A stretch of 64,000 nucleotides of DNA from assembly GCF_025499605.1 (NCBI RefSeq), contig NZ_JAFMVC010000009.1:1-64000 (forward strand). Direction: 5' to 3'. Positions 28,147 through 37,908 of the stretch are shown here, one piece after another (position 1 is the first letter of the stretch; each line of letters opens with the position of its first letter). The notes beneath the pieces are model-generated. The model searched no databases. It was given only the letters and a program-made list of their open reading frames with translations, and was not told where the DNA came from. The translations under genes and the position numbers were made by a program. This DNA comes from Carboxylicivirga litoralis (lineage in GTDB: Bacteria > Bacteroidota > Bacteroidia > Bacteroidales > Marinilabiliaceae).

Positions 28147-31068
28147 TTACTTCAATGCCATATAAAGTACCAATGCAGGGTGCAGTGCCTCCACATCAGT
28201 TCCATCTTTTATTTGATGACGGCACGAGGTACCAGCAGCTACAATCAATGCATCTTTCTTTGAGTTTCTTATTTCTGGGAACAATACCAACTCTCCTATC
28301 TTCATGGACAAATCGTAATGTTCTTTTTCATATCCAAAAGAACCAGCCATACCGCAACATCCTGATGGTATTTCTTCAGCACTATAATTTTCTGGTATTT
28401 CTAAAATTGTTTGAGTCAGCTTTGTATCCGACAACGCTTTTTGATAGCAATGCGAATGATACCGGATTATTTTCCTATCGCTCACAAACTGCTCTGGACC
28501 TATGTGCCCCTTATCATACTCATGAGCAATAAATTCTTCAAAGGTGAATGTATTTTTGGCCAACTGTTGCGCTTTCTCTTTTAATCCATCAGGCACTAAC
28601 TCCGGATACTCATCGCGCAAAGTCAGAATAGCGGATGGCTCAATACCTATCAATGGAGCATCGTAGTGAACAACACCGGATAATAACTCCACATTTTGAA
28701 TTGCCAGCTTTTTTGCACCTTTCAATAAACCTTTGGATAAATAGGTGCGACCACTCACCTGATGATTGGGCACCACGACTTGATAGCCTAGTTTCTCTAA
28801 AAGCATTATTGCCGCAATCCCTTCTTTAGTGTCGTTGAAATTGGTAAACTCATCCGCAAAAAAGTAAACCTGCTTTTCATTACCAGATGCCTGCCGTTTT
28901 TTATTCCATTTTATTAGCGATTGCTTTGAAAGCCTTGGCAAACACCTTTTAGATGAGATGCCGAAGTACTTCTCATTAATTGCTTTTATCCATTTATTTC
29001 TGACGCCTATATTATATAGGTATGAAAATGGCATCAATAATTTATTGAATGCAGGCAAATGAGCGATCAGCTTTGAGCGCAGCGGTATGCCAAATTGTTC
29101 GTGATAAGCATTAACAAATTCCGCTTTCAGCTTGGTCATATCCACATTGCTCGGACATTCAGTCTTACAGGCCTTACATGACAAACACAAATCGAGCACT
29201 TCCTTTACCTCATCGTAACCCAGCCTGGTAGCAGGTATAGTACCAGCAAAGAACTCACGCAGCATATTAGCCCGTGCACGGGTTGTCTGACGCTCATCGC
29301 GCGAGCCCATATAACTTGGACACATAGTACCACCAATCAAATGACTCTTACGACAGTCGCCAGAACCAGTACATTTTTCAGCCGCTCTACCCAGTCCCAA
29401 TGTCGATGACCAATCGAACAAAGCTTTATCGACCAATTCATTTTTCACCTCTTTATAGCGAAGCGAAGTATTCATTTGAGGCGTATCGATAATCTTACCG
29501 GCATTAAATATATTATTGGGGTCGAATATTTTCTTAACCTCTTTAAAAAGCCGATAGTTGTGCTCGCCAACCATCAAAGGAATGAACTCGCCACGCAACC
29601 GACCATCACCATGCTCCCCACTCAACGAGCCTTTGTATTCCTTAACTATTATGGCCGTATCTCTGGCAATCTGGTAAAACAACTCAACATCCTGCTCTTT
29701 TTTCATGTTCAACACAGGACGCAGATGCAACTCACCAGTACCAATGTGTGCGTAGTAGACACACTCTTTACCATATTTATCAAGCATTATTTTGATATCA
29801 GCAATAAAAGATGGTAAGTCCTCAGGTCGAACCGCTGTATCTTCAATCACCGGAACCGGACGTTCATCGCCAGGCATATTACCCAACACACCTAAACCGG
29901 CTTTCCTAAGATTCCACACCTTATTAATGTCACCACCATATAATACCGGGTAAGCGTAACCAAAGCCTTTCTGCTGCAGGGCAGCAATCATATCATTGGC
30001 CAGTTGTTTAATCTCATCTTTACTTTCTCGTGCAAACTCTACCAATAACAAAGCTTCGGGGTCACCTTCTACAAAAAATCGATTCTTATTCTGAAGCACA
30101 TTCTTTTTGGTCAGGTCCATAATGGCTTTATCCATCAACTCGATGGCTCCCGGATTAAACTGCAAACCCACCAGGTTCGCTTCCAGTGCTTCTTCCAGTG
30201 TATTTAGATGCACACAAACCAATCCTTTTTCCTTTGGTGGAACATCAATTAAGTTGAGTTTTATTTCTGTAGCAAAAAACAAGGTACCTTCAGAACCAGC
30301 CAGCAATTGACACATATTAAAGTGCGCCCCTTCTGCTTTATATGGATAGGATTCAATTAAATAATCCAGCGCATAACCAGTATTTCTACGATGAATATCG
30401 GGATGCGGAAATTCCTTGCGAATACTTCTCCTGTTTTCTTTATTGGTCAATACCTCACGCATGGAGCGATAAATCTCTCCTTCAAAAGACTCACCACGAC
30501 ACTTTTGCTCGAATTCCCAGTTTTGCAGATTCTTAAAAACTACTTCATCGCCATTGCTCAGGTAGCCTCTGAGCGCCATTGTATGATCGCGCGTACTGCC
30601 ATATATTAAAGAGTGAGCACCACAGGAATTATTCCCCACCATCCCACCAATCATACAACGGTTGGAAGTTGATGTTTCAGGACCAAAGAACAAACCGTAT
30701 GTTTTGAGGTATTGATTTAACTCATCAAGCACTACCCCTGGCTGAACACGCACCCACTTTTCTTTTACATTTACCTCCAGAATCTTGTTCATGTAACGCC
30801 CCACATCAACCACTAAACCTGCACCAACTACCTGACCAGCTAAAGAAGTACCGGCTGCTCTCGGAATAAGGTTTATTTGGTGTTTTTGAGCGAATAAAAT
30901 AATCTCCTGCACATCCACTTCATCGCGCGGCTTCACCACCCCCAGTGGTTGCTCATAATAGGCCGAAGCATCGGTACTATAAACGATTCGAGAAACCTCG
31001 TCAAACTCCAATTGGCCTTTAATCTTCTTACTTAGCTCTTCAAATAGATTCGCGCTCAAGTGAGTCAT
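28147..31068 (-). CDS. FAD-linked oxidase / Fe-S oxidoreductase (D-lactate dehydrogenase or YdiJ type)
   Basis: This 973-residue two-part enzyme starts with an FAD-binding PCMH domain (PRAAGTSLAGQVVGAGLVVD; GPETSTSNRCMIGGMVGNNS) and the FAD-oxidase C-terminal domain (YYAHIGTGELHLRP; SGEHGDGRLRGEF). A ferredoxin-like portion follows, with cysteine clusters around CTGSGDCRKSHLIGGTMCPS and CLSCKACKTECPSNVD. The last part is a cysteine-rich domain of the GlpC/HdrB kind (RYHSHCYQKAL; IPSGCCGMAGSFG). It probably oxidises a 2-hydroxyacid such as D-lactate or D-2-hydroxyglutarate, passing electrons through Fe-S clusters. It is divergent from the haemoglobin gene. The substrate cannot be decided from sequence alone. 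Confidence 0.88.
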   Translation of the reverse strand: MTHLSANLFEELSKKIKGQLEFDEVSRIVYSTDASAYYEQPLGVVKPRDEVDVQEIILFAQKHQINLIPRAAGTSLAGQVVGAGLVVDVGRYMNKILEVNVKEKWVRVQPGVVLDELNQYLKTYGLFFGPETSTSNRCMIGGMVGNNSCGAHSLIYGSTRDHTMALRGYLSNGDEVVFKNLQNWEFEQKCRGESFEGEIYRSMREVLTNKENRRSIRKEFPHPDIHRRNTGYALDYLIESYPYKAEGAHFNMCQLLAGSEGTLFFATEIKLNLIDVPPKEKGLVCVHLNTLEEALEANLVGLQFNPGAIELMDKAIMDLTKKNVLQNKNRFFVEGDPEALLLVEFARESKDEIKQLANDMIAALQQKGFGYAYPVLYGGDINKVWNLRKAGLGVLGNMPGDERPVPVIEDTAVRPEDLPSFIADIKIMLDKYGKECVYYAHIGTGELHLRPVLNMKKEQDVELFYQIARDTAIIVKEYKGSLSGEHGDGRLRGEFIPLMVGEHNYRLFKEVKKIFDPNNIFNAGKIIDTPQMNTSLRYKEVKNELVDKALFDWSSTLGLGRAAEKCTGSGDCRKSHLIGGTMCPSYMGSRDERQTTRARANMLREFFAGTIPATRLGYDEVKEVLDLCLSCKACKTECPSNVDMTKLKAEFVNAYHEQFGIPLRSKLIAHLPAFNKLLMPFSYLYNIGVRNKWIKAINEKYFGISSKRCLPRLSKQSLIKWNKKRQASGNEKQVYFFADEFTNFNDTKEGIAAIMLLEKLGYQVVVPNHQVSGRTYLSKGLLKGAKKLAIQNVELLSGVVHYDAPLIGIEPSAILTLRDEYPELVPDGLKEKAQQLAKNTFTFEEFIAHEYDKGHIGPEQFVSDRKIIRYHSHCYQKALSDTKLTQTILEIPENYSAEEIPSGCCGMAGSFGYEKEHYDLSMKIGELVLFPEIRNSKKDALIVAAGTSCRHQIKDGTDVEALHPALVLYMALK

Positions 31069-31142
31069 ACTTACTTATACCTTGTTAATATTAAACAATA
31101 GCCTTTGTCCGCTGTTGTGAGAATACATAATAGAATATACTC

Positions 31143-31583
31143 ATGACTAGATCAAAATTACAAACAAGAAATGACATAGAGCTTTTAGTAAGGCAATTTT
31201 ATAGTAAAATACAAATTGATGACTTATTAGGCCCTTTTTTCAACAAAATGATTCCCAATGAAATAGAATGGGAAAAACACTACCAACTTCTGACAGATTT
31301 TTGGGAACTCAACTTAATGGAAGTAAAAGGTTTTGACGGCAACCCGGCCAAAGCTCACCATGGCGTTGATAAAGCTTTTAAACAATCCATTACCACCAAA
31401 CATTTTGATCGTTGGGTGGAGCTATGGACAGAAACAATTGACCAGCTATACGAAGGTGAAATGGCAGAAAAAGCCAAAATGCGCGCACAAAACATGGCCA
31501 AAGGCATGTACAAAAAAATAGTAGACCAACGCCCTGGGGGTTTCATTTTACCCGGCAATGCCTCTGATCTAAAATTTGGATAA
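31143..31583 (+). CDS. Group III truncated haemoglobin
   Basis: This 146-residue globin matches group III truncated haemoglobins: LLVRQFYSKIQIDDLLGPFF at the B helix with the B10-type tyrosine, FWELNLMEVKGFDGNPAKAHH in the C-E region, and the proximal histidine in KHFDRWVELWTETI. It binds oxygen or nitric oxide in the cytoplasm, and related proteins are linked to microaerobic or nitrosative protection. Its start is 74 bases from the divergent FAD/Fe-S oxidoreductase and it lies upstream of the SUF operon, a neighbourhood of oxygen-sensitive and iron-dependent functions. Confidence 0.88.
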   Translation: MTRSKLQTRNDIELLVRQFYSKIQIDDLLGPFFNKMIPNEIEWEKHYQLLTDFWELNLMEVKGFDGNPAKAHHGVDKAFKQSITTKHFDRWVELWTETIDQLYEGEMAEKAKMRAQNMAKGMYKKIVDQRPGGFILPGNASDLKFG

Positions 31584-31763
31584 CTATTATTTAGGTAATA
31601 AAAGTACCTATTTAGCACACATCTCCTGAAACACAAAGCCCAAAACCAATCCACAACCTCTTAATTAAACAACAGCAAAATCGCATGAATACTAAACCAT
31701 TGATTGATGTCATAAAGCATATAATTCAACTATTATTGCTTTTATTTAATCTAAATAATTGCG

Positions 31764-31771
31764 TATTTTTG
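31764..31771 (+). promoter_or_regulatory. Bacteroidota -7 box for the SUF operon
   Basis: TATTTTTG matches TAnnTTTG and lies about 100 bases before sufB. The nearest upstream TTG (31736-31738) is 25 bases away, somewhat farther than the usual 19-21. The leader that would result (about 95 bases) shows no obvious riboswitch. Confidence 0.45.
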
Positions 31772-31873
31772 CGCTTCCAATAACCAATCAATCCAATACA
31801 ATTGAATTAAAATCCACAATGAACTTAAAATATGCTTCGTTGTTAGGTTGACGAACATGAGTTAAAGTATAAT

Positions 31874-33322
31874 ATGGCTGAAGATCAAGATAAAATATTA
31901 GAAGAAGTAACCGGCGGGGAATACAAATATGGGTTTTATACCGATATTGAAATGGAAGAGTTCCCCAAAGGTTTGAACGAAGATATCGTTCGTATGATTT
32001 CGGCAAAGAAAAATGAGCCGGAATTCATGCTGGAGTTTCGTTTAAAGGCTTTCCGCGATTGGCAAAAGATGAAGCAACCTGATTGGGCTCATCTTAACAT
32101 TCCGGAAATTGATTTCGATGACATTATTTATTATGCCGCTCCTAAGAAAAAACCGGAGTTGGAAAGCCTGGATGATGTTGATCCCGAATTAAAGGCTACA
32201 TTCGATAAATTGGGCATTCCCCTTGACGAGCAAAAAGTACTGGCAGGCGTGGCAGTTGATGCTGTAATAGATAGTGTTTCGGTGAAAACAACTTTTAAAG
32301 AAACACTAGCCGAAAAAGGCATCATCTTCTGTTCAATGAGCGAAGCTGTTCAGGAATACCCTGACTTAATTAAAAAGTACCTGGGTTCGGTTGTACCGCA
32401 TCAGGATAATTACTTTGCAGCGCTTAATGCAGCTGTATTTAGTGATGGTTCGTTTGTGTATATTCCCAAAGGCGTGCGATGCCCAATGGAATTATCAACT
32501 TATTTCCGAATAAACGCCATTAACACCGGACAATTTGAGCGCACACTAATTGTAGCCGATGATGATAGTTATGTAAGCTACCTTGAAGGCTGTACTGCTC
32601 CTCAGCGAGATGAAAACCAGCTGCACGCTGCTATTGTTGAGATTGTGGTAATGGAACGTGCCGAGGTCAAATATTCAACCGTGCAAAACTGGTATCCCGG
32701 CGATAAAGAAGGCAAAGGAGGTATTTACAATTTCGTTACCAAGCGCGCTATTTGCAAGGGTGACTATTCAAAAGTTATGTGGACTCAGGTGGAGACTGGC
32801 TCTGCCATCACCTGGAAATACCCAAGTGCCATTCTGCAAGGCGATCATTCTGTAGGCGAGTTTTACAGTGTTGCCGTAACGAATAATTACCAGCAAGCCG
32901 ACACTGGGACTAAGATGATTCACCTGGGCAAAAACACCCGCAGCCTGATAGTTTCCAAAGGTGTTTCTGCGGGTAAGAGCCAGAACAGTTACCGTGGCTT
33001 GGTAAAAGTGTCGAAAAAGGCCGAAAACGCCCGAAACTTTAGCCAGTGCGACTCCCTATTATTAGGCGACAAATGTGGCGCGCATACCTTCCCCTACCTG
33101 GAAATCGGTAATAATACGGCAAAGGTAGAACATGAAGCAACGACATCGAAAATTGGTGAAGACCAAATATTTTATTGCAACCAACGTGGCTTGAGCACTG
33201 AAGATGCCGTCGGCCTAATAGTTAATGGTTACGTTAAAGAAGTTATTAACCAATTACCAATGGAGTTTGCTGTTGAAGCGCAAAAACTATTACAAATCAG
33301 CCTTGAAGGCAGCGTGGGCTAA
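31874..33322 (+). CDS. sufB: Fe-S cluster assembly scaffold SufB
   Basis: This 482-residue SufB is complete, with the beta-helix core and conserved motifs [40 protein letters not shown] and the C-terminal [19 protein letters not shown]. SufB is the scaffold of the SufBC2D complex, where sulfur from SufS/SufE and iron are assembled into clusters. It is the first gene of sufB-C-D-S-E-T. The order BCDSE and the close spacing are typical for Bacteroidota. Confidence 0.97.
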   Translation: MAEDQDKILEEVTGGEYKYGFYTDIEMEEFPKGLNEDIVRMISAKKNEPEFMLEFRLKAFRDWQKMKQPDWAHLNIPEIDFDDIIYYAAPKKKPELESLDDVDPELKATFDKLGIPLDEQKVLAGVAVDAVIDSVSVKTTFKETLAEKGIIFCSMSEAVQEYPDLIKKYLGSVVPHQDNYFAALNAAVFSDGSFVYIPKGVRCPMELSTYFRINAINTGQFERTLIVADDDSYVSYLEGCTAPQRDENQLHAAIVEIVVMERAEVKYSTVQNWYPGDKEGKGGIYNFVTKRAICKGDYSKVMWTQVETGSAITWKYPSAILQGDHSVGEFYSVAVTNNYQQADTGTKMIHLGKNTRSLIVSKGVSAGKSQNSYRGLVKVSKKAENARNFSQCDSLLLGDKCGAHTFPYLEIGNNTAKVEHEATTSKIGEDQIFYCNQRGLSTEDAVGLIVNGYVKEVINQLPMEFAVEAQKLLQISLEGSVG

Positions 33323-33367
33323 GCCACAAACAATTAACACAATTAGAAACATTTACAGTAGCAACAT

Positions 33368-34120
33368 ATGTTAGTCATTAAAGATTTACACGCCAAAATA
33401 GATGATAAAGAAATTTTAAGAGGCATCAACCTCGAAGTGAAACCAGGTGAAGTGCATGCCATTATGGGACCTAATGGTTCTGGGAAAAGCACCTTATCAT
33501 CGGTATTGGCCGGTAATGAAAAATTTGATGTAAGTGAAGGTGAAGTATCTTTTAAAGGAAAAGATTTATTGGATCTAGCACCTGAAGACCGTGCTCGCGA
33601 AGGCTTGTTCTTAAGCTTCCAGTACCCGGTTGAAATACCAGGTGTAAGCATGGTAAACTTCATGAGAACGGCAGTTAACGAGCACCGCAAGTATCGCGAA
33701 GAAGATCCTTATACTGCCAGCGAATTCTTAAAGCTGATGCGCGAAAAGAAAAAACTGGTTGAGATTGACTCTAACCTGACTAATCGCTCAGTAAATGAAG
33801 GTTTCTCAGGTGGTGAGAAGAAGAAAAACGAGATTTTTCAGATGGCTATGCTTGAGCCAAAACTTGCCATTCTCGACGAAACGGATTCTGGTTTGGACAT
33901 TGATGCGTTGCGCATTGTAGCCAATGGCGTTAACAAGCTAAAGTCACCAGAAACATCTACCATTGTCATCACGCACTACCAGCGCTTACTGGACTATATC
34001 GTGCCTGATTATGTGCACGTACTTTATAAAGGACGTATTGTAAAATCAGCTGGTAAAGAATTGGCACACGAGCTTGAAGAAAAAGGCTACGACTGGATTA
34101 AGAAAGAGTTTGAAGATTGA
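33368..34120 (+). CDS. sufC: Fe-S cluster assembly ATPase SufC
   Basis: This 250-residue ABC-type ATPase has Walker A GPNGSGKST, signature FSGGEKKKNEI, Walker B LAILDETDSGLD and switch His in VITHYQRLL. SufC drives conformational change of the SufBD scaffold and is soluble, with no membrane segment. It lies 45 bases after sufB. Confidence 0.97.
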   Translation: MLVIKDLHAKIDDKEILRGINLEVKPGEVHAIMGPNGSGKSTLSSVLAGNEKFDVSEGEVSFKGKDLLDLAPEDRAREGLFLSFQYPVEIPGVSMVNFMRTAVNEHRKYREEDPYTASEFLKLMREKKKLVEIDSNLTNRSVNEGFSGGEKKKNEIFQMAMLEPKLAILDETDSGLDIDALRIVANGVNKLKSPETSTIVITHYQRLLDYIVPDYVHVLYKGRIVKSAGKELAHELEEKGYDWIKKEFED

Positions 34121-34125
34121 TTTTA

Positions 34126-34247
34126 AAGATGCAAGATTTAAGACATAAGATTCAAGACCAATTACATGCTATAAAAGCAGTGGGTACTCAATCATTATTC
34201 ACTCAATGCAAACCATCTTGATACTTTGTACTTAATACTTAATACTA
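34126..34247. repeat. Degenerate A/T-rich tandem-like repeats in the sufC-sufD gap
   Basis: Two runs of related short words occur: aagatgcaagatttaagaca-taagattcaagacc (34126-34159), and later tcttgatactttgtacttaa-tacttaatacta (34216-34247). The second contains tacttaa twice in tandem. The 139-base gap is long for this operon. Similar wordlets are, from memory, frequent in Bacteroidota intergenic DNA. Confidence 0.5.
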
Positions 34248-34259
34248 AAAACAAAGATT

Positions 34260-35648
34260 ATGAATAAAACTTGCCGAATAGTCAATCTGCAAGATGAATA
34301 TAGCCAATTATTCAAAGAGAATATTTCTCTCTTAGAAAATGGCGCTCCAAATAAAATGAATGCACTAAGAGCAGAAGCTTTTGAGTCATTCATTAATAAG
34401 GGGATTCCATCAAACAAGGTTGAAGAATATAAGTACACCAATTTACAGCCTTACTTTAAAGGCACTTTTGATATTGCCTTTGATTCAAAAGCAGCTTTAA
34501 ATGGCTCGGCCGAAAACTTTAATTGTGGTGTACCCGACCTGGATACTTATAACATCTTTTTGATTAACGGATGGTTTGCTCAGCAAGATAAAATCAGCGA
34601 TCTGCCCGAAGGAGTAGTCATTGGCAGCATCCGCGAAAAAGCGAATGAGCTTCCTGAGATATTTGAGAAATATTATAACACCAACGCGCCGGTTGAATCT
34701 GATGCCATGGCAGCTATGAACACTGCTTTTGCCCAGGATGGTGCCTTTATTTATGTACCTAAAGGTGTTGTTGTTGAAAAACCAATTCAGTTAGTCAACA
34801 TTATGACTGGCGATAATGATCGCCTGGTTTTTCAGCGTAACCTGGTTATTGTTGAGGAAAATGCACAGGCCAAAGTAATGTTGTGCGACCACACCATTTC
34901 GCCACAAAAGTTTGTCATTAATAACCTGACGGAAGTATTTGCAGGCGAAAACAGTGTGTTTGATGTTTATAATGTGCAAAACCAGCATAACCTGACAACA
35001 CAGGTTGCTGGCATGTACATCAAGCAACAAAAGCACTCCAATGTATTAACCAATAGCCTGACGCTTCACTCAGGTGTTACACGTAATAACATCCGTGTAA
35101 ATATGGATGATGAACAATGCGAAAGTCATGTGTATGGATTATATTTGAGCGATAAAAACCAGCATGTTGATAATTATTCGTTTATCGACCATGCCAAACC
35201 AAATTGCCAGAGCTTTGAACTCTTTAAAGGGGTGATGGACGATTCTGCTTCAGCAGCATTTACTGGTCGGGTTTTGGTTCAACAAGATGCGCAACAAACC
35301 AACGCCTACCAAAGCAACAACAACTTGCTTTTAACGGAGAATGCTAAAATCAACAGCAAACCTCAGCTTGAAATATATGCCGATGATGTAAAGTGCAGCC
35401 ATGGGGCTACAGTGGGGCAGCTGGACGATGACGCTATGTTTTACCTGAGAGCCCGAGGTATTAACGAAACTGAAGGACGAATTCTGTTGATGTTTGCCTT
35501 TGCTTACGAGGTGATTGAAAAAATCAGGGTTGAACCGTTGAAAGAAAACATTAGAAGCCTGGTTGAAAAACGCTTCAGAGGTGAATTTGACAAATGTGAT
35601 TCATGTGTGGTTTGTGGACATCAAGGCGCCAGCGTGAGTTGTTTATAA
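34260..35648 (+). CDS. sufD: Fe-S cluster assembly protein SufD
   Basis: This 462-residue protein is related to SufB and forms the other half of the scaffold. Visible signatures are PSNKVEEYKYTNLQPYF near the N-terminus, FIYVPKGVVVEKPIQLVN in the middle, and the C-terminal KCSHGATVGQLDDDAMFYLRARG with the conserved CSHGAT. The C-terminus contains extra cysteines (FDKCDSCVVCGHQG), which is longer than in enterobacterial SufD. It sits third in the operon after a 139-base gap with repeats. Confidence 0.96.
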   Translation: MNKTCRIVNLQDEYSQLFKENISLLENGAPNKMNALRAEAFESFINKGIPSNKVEEYKYTNLQPYFKGTFDIAFDSKAALNGSAENFNCGVPDLDTYNIFLINGWFAQQDKISDLPEGVVIGSIREKANELPEIFEKYYNTNAPVESDAMAAMNTAFAQDGAFIYVPKGVVVEKPIQLVNIMTGDNDRLVFQRNLVIVEENAQAKVMLCDHTISPQKFVINNLTEVFAGENSVFDVYNVQNQHNLTTQVAGMYIKQQKHSNVLTNSLTLHSGVTRNNIRVNMDDEQCESHVYGLYLSDKNQHVDNYSFIDHAKPNCQSFELFKGVMDDSASAAFTGRVLVQQDAQQTNAYQSNNNLLLTENAKINSKPQLEIYADDVKCSHGATVGQLDDDAMFYLRARGINETEGRILLMFAFAYEVIEKIRVEPLKENIRSLVEKRFRGEFDKCDSCVVCGHQGASVSCL

Positions 35649-35700
35649 TAAAAGTATACGGTTTATAAAAAACCATACAAATAGATTGATTCCTGTAAGG

Positions 35701-35752
35701 CACAAAGAACACCAAGAATTATTTCTTAGTGAACTTCGTGTCTTCGTGGTTT
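35701..35752. repeat. Imperfect inverted repeat between sufD and sufS
   Basis: cacaaagaacaccaagaa (35701-35718) pairs imperfectly, 14 of 18 positions, with the complement of tcttagtgaacttcgtg (35724-35740). The right arm continues tcttcgtggttt. The motif family (accacgaagacacgaag on the other strand) is one I know as a dispersed intergenic sequence in many bacteria, including Bacteroidota. Confidence 0.6.
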
Positions 35753-35770
35753 AATTAAATATGCCAGACA

Positions 35771-36991
35771 ATGAGTATTAATATTGAACAAATCCGTCAA
35801 GACTTTCCTATTCTACAAGAGAAAGTTCACGGCAAGCCATTGGTTTACTTTGACAATGCAGCAACAACACACAAGCCACAGGTAGTTATTGATGCTGTAT
35901 CTGAAGTGTATCAGAAATACAACAGTAATATTCATCGAGGCGTTCATCATCTGAGCAATGTTTGCACACAAGCACACGAGGAAGCGCGAGAAAAAGTGCA
36001 GCACTTCATTAATGCAAAGCATTCGCACGAAGTCATTTTCACGCGCGGAACAACAGAATCAATTAATCTCCTGGCTTCGTCATTCGGAGATACTTTTTTA
36101 CAGGAGGGCGATGAGATATTAGTCAGTCAGTTAGAGCACCATTCCAATATCGTACCCTGGCAATTGCTCGAAAAACGCAAAGGCATTAAATTGTGTTACA
36201 TCCCCATTAATCTGGAGGGCGAATTGATTTTAGACCATATTGACGAATTGATTAACGACAGAACAAAACTGGTATCAATCGCCCATATTTCTAATGCCCT
36301 TGGCACCATCAATCCGATTAAGCAGATCATTGACCTGGCGCATGGTAAAAACATTCCGGTTGCCATTGACGGCGCGCAAGCTATCCAACATGTGGGTGTT
36401 AATGTACAGGATCTCGATTGTGATTTCTATGTTTTCAGCGGACACAAACTGTATGCACCAACGGGCATTGGTGTTTTATATGGGAAAGAAGAATGGCTCA
36501 ATAAATTAGAGCCTTACCAAGGCGGTGGCGAAATGATTAAAACCGTTTCCTTCGAAGGCACTACATTTAATGAACTCCCATTTAAATTCGAAGCCGGCAC
36601 ACCTGACTTTTCTGGTTCTGTTGGCTTGGGTGCAGCCATTGATTACGTGCAGTCCATCGGACTTAATAACATCGCTCAATATGAGCACCAACTATTGGAA
36701 TATGCAACTGCAAAGTTGTCGAAAATACCTAATATTCGTTTTTTTGGCACCGCCAAAGAAAAAACCAGTGTTATCTCCTTTTTGATAGGCGATATTCACC
36801 CGTTCGATTTAGGTACGATGCTTGATAAGATGGGCATAGCAGTGAGAACCGGTCACCATTGTGCACAACCTTTGATGCAGTTTTATAATATCCCGGGCAC
36901 TATCAGAGCCTCATTTGCTATCTACAACACCAAAGAAGAGATTGATAAATTGTGCGAAGGGATTGAACGCATTGCCCAGTTGTTTGGCTGA
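35771..36991 (+). CDS. sufS: Cysteine desulfurase SufS
   Basis: This 406-residue PLP enzyme is of the SufS/CsdA type. It has NAATTHKPQVV near the start, HHSNIVPWQ, the PLP lysine in FYVFSGHKLYAPTGIGV, and the catalytic cysteine in VRTGHHCAQPLM near the C-terminus. It removes sulfur from cysteine and passes it to SufE, encoded next. Length and motifs are complete. Confidence 0.97.
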   Translation: MSINIEQIRQDFPILQEKVHGKPLVYFDNAATTHKPQVVIDAVSEVYQKYNSNIHRGVHHLSNVCTQAHEEAREKVQHFINAKHSHEVIFTRGTTESINLLASSFGDTFLQEGDEILVSQLEHHSNIVPWQLLEKRKGIKLCYIPINLEGELILDHIDELINDRTKLVSIAHISNALGTINPIKQIIDLAHGKNIPVAIDGAQAIQHVGVNVQDLDCDFYVFSGHKLYAPTGIGVLYGKEEWLNKLEPYQGGGEMIKTVSFEGTTFNELPFKFEAGTPDFSGSVGLGAAIDYVQSIGLNNIAQYEHQLLEYATAKLSKIPNIRFFGTAKEKTSVISFLIGDIHPFDLGTMLDKMGIAVRTGHHCAQPLMQFYNIPGTIRASFAIYNTKEEIDKLCEGIERIAQLFG

Positions 36992-37041
36992 TTCACTATT
37001 AATTATCAATTTTGCAAAAGACATTTTACAAGGAGCAAATC

Positions 37042-37464
37042 ATGACAATTAACGAAATACAAGAAGAAATAGTTGAAGAATTTTCAGCCTTTGATGAGTG
37101 GATGGATAAATACTCATACCTGATTGAGATTGGTAACGACTTAGAAGGCTTTAAGGATGAATGGCGTCTGGAGCAAAACCTAATTGAAGGCTGCCAGTCA
37201 AAGGTATGGGTTCATGCCGAATTGGATGGCGACAAAATCATCTACTCCGCTGATAGTGATGCCATTATTACAAAAGGCATTATTGCGCTACTTATCCGCG
37301 TTTTATCGGACAAAACACCTGATGAAATCCTTAATAGCGAATTATCTTTTGTAGAAGAAATTGGATTGAAAGACCATTTATCGCCTACCCGTTCCAACGG
37401 CTTATTATCGATGATGAAACAAATGCGTTTATACGCTGTTGCATTTAAAGCAAAGATGGGCTAA
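37042..37464 (+). CDS. sufE: Sulfur acceptor protein SufE
   Basis: The start at 37042 is chosen because a good Shine-Dalgarno (aaggag) lies 8 bases before this ATG; an earlier TTG at 37012 is unlikely. The 140-residue product has the sulfur-acceptor cysteine in NLIEGCQSKVWVHAEL and the conserved LIRVLSDKTPDEIL. It takes persulfide sulfur from SufS for delivery to SufB. It lies 50 bases after sufS. Confidence 0.95.
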   Translation: MTINEIQEEIVEEFSAFDEWMDKYSYLIEIGNDLEGFKDEWRLEQNLIEGCQSKVWVHAELDGDKIIYSADSDAIITKGIIALLIRVLSDKTPDEILNSELSFVEEIGLKDHLSPTRSNGLLSMMKQMRLYAVAFKAKMG

Positions 37465-37522
37465 TAGAGTCCGAAGTTAAAACGAATTTTAAATTAAGCT
37501 GACAGCTAAAAGCTAGAAAAAG

Positions 37523-37840
37523 ATGGCCAACGAGTTTTTACAATTAGAAGGAGAAATAATCAACGTCATTAAAACCATTTTCGATCCTGAAATTCCGGTT
37601 AATGTGTATGATTTAGGTTTGATCTATGAGATTGATGTTAACGAAGAGGGGAAAGCTCGAATTGTGATGACCTTAACATCACCAAACTGTCCGGTGGCTG
37701 AATCATTACCTGAAGAAGTGCAGGAGAAAGTAGCCTCTATTGATGGCATCACCAGTGTAGATTTAAACCTGACTTTTGACCCACCTTGGACAAAGGATAT
37801 GCTCTCAGAGGAAGCCTTGCTGGAACTGGGTTTATTATAG
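37523..37840 (+). CDS. sufT: SUF-associated MIP18/DUF59 protein (SufT-like)
   Basis: This 105-residue single-domain MIP18 family protein has VYDLGLIYEIDV, TSPNCPVAESLPEEV with the conserved cysteine, and DPPWTKDMLSEEALLELG at the C-terminus. Such proteins help mature Fe-S proteins and are routinely encoded at the end of SUF operons in Bacteroidota. It is followed by a terminator, making it the last gene of the operon. Confidence 0.9.
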   Translation: MANEFLQLEGEIINVIKTIFDPEIPVNVYDLGLIYEIDVNEEGKARIVMTLTSPNCPVAESLPEEVQEKVASIDGITSVDLNLTFDPPWTKDMLSEEALLELGLL

Positions 37841-37866
37841 TTTTAAAAGACACAAATATTAATATA

Positions 37867-37897
37867 AGCTCTCACTTGAGGGCTTTCTTTTTATCAA
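37867..37897 (+). terminator. Terminator of the SUF operon
   Basis: A stem of 7-8 bp (agctctc / gagggct, one G-T pair) with loop actt is followed by ttctttttat. It ends 12 bases before the next gene, which therefore overlaps the terminator region with its leader. Confidence 0.65.
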
Positions 37898-37908
37898 GAA
37901 AATCACTT

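Noticed and set aside
28089-28532. A 147-codon plus-strand frame opposite the FAD/Fe-S oxidoreductase end
   Set aside because: It overlaps conserved coding sequence of the other strand and has no recognisable domain.
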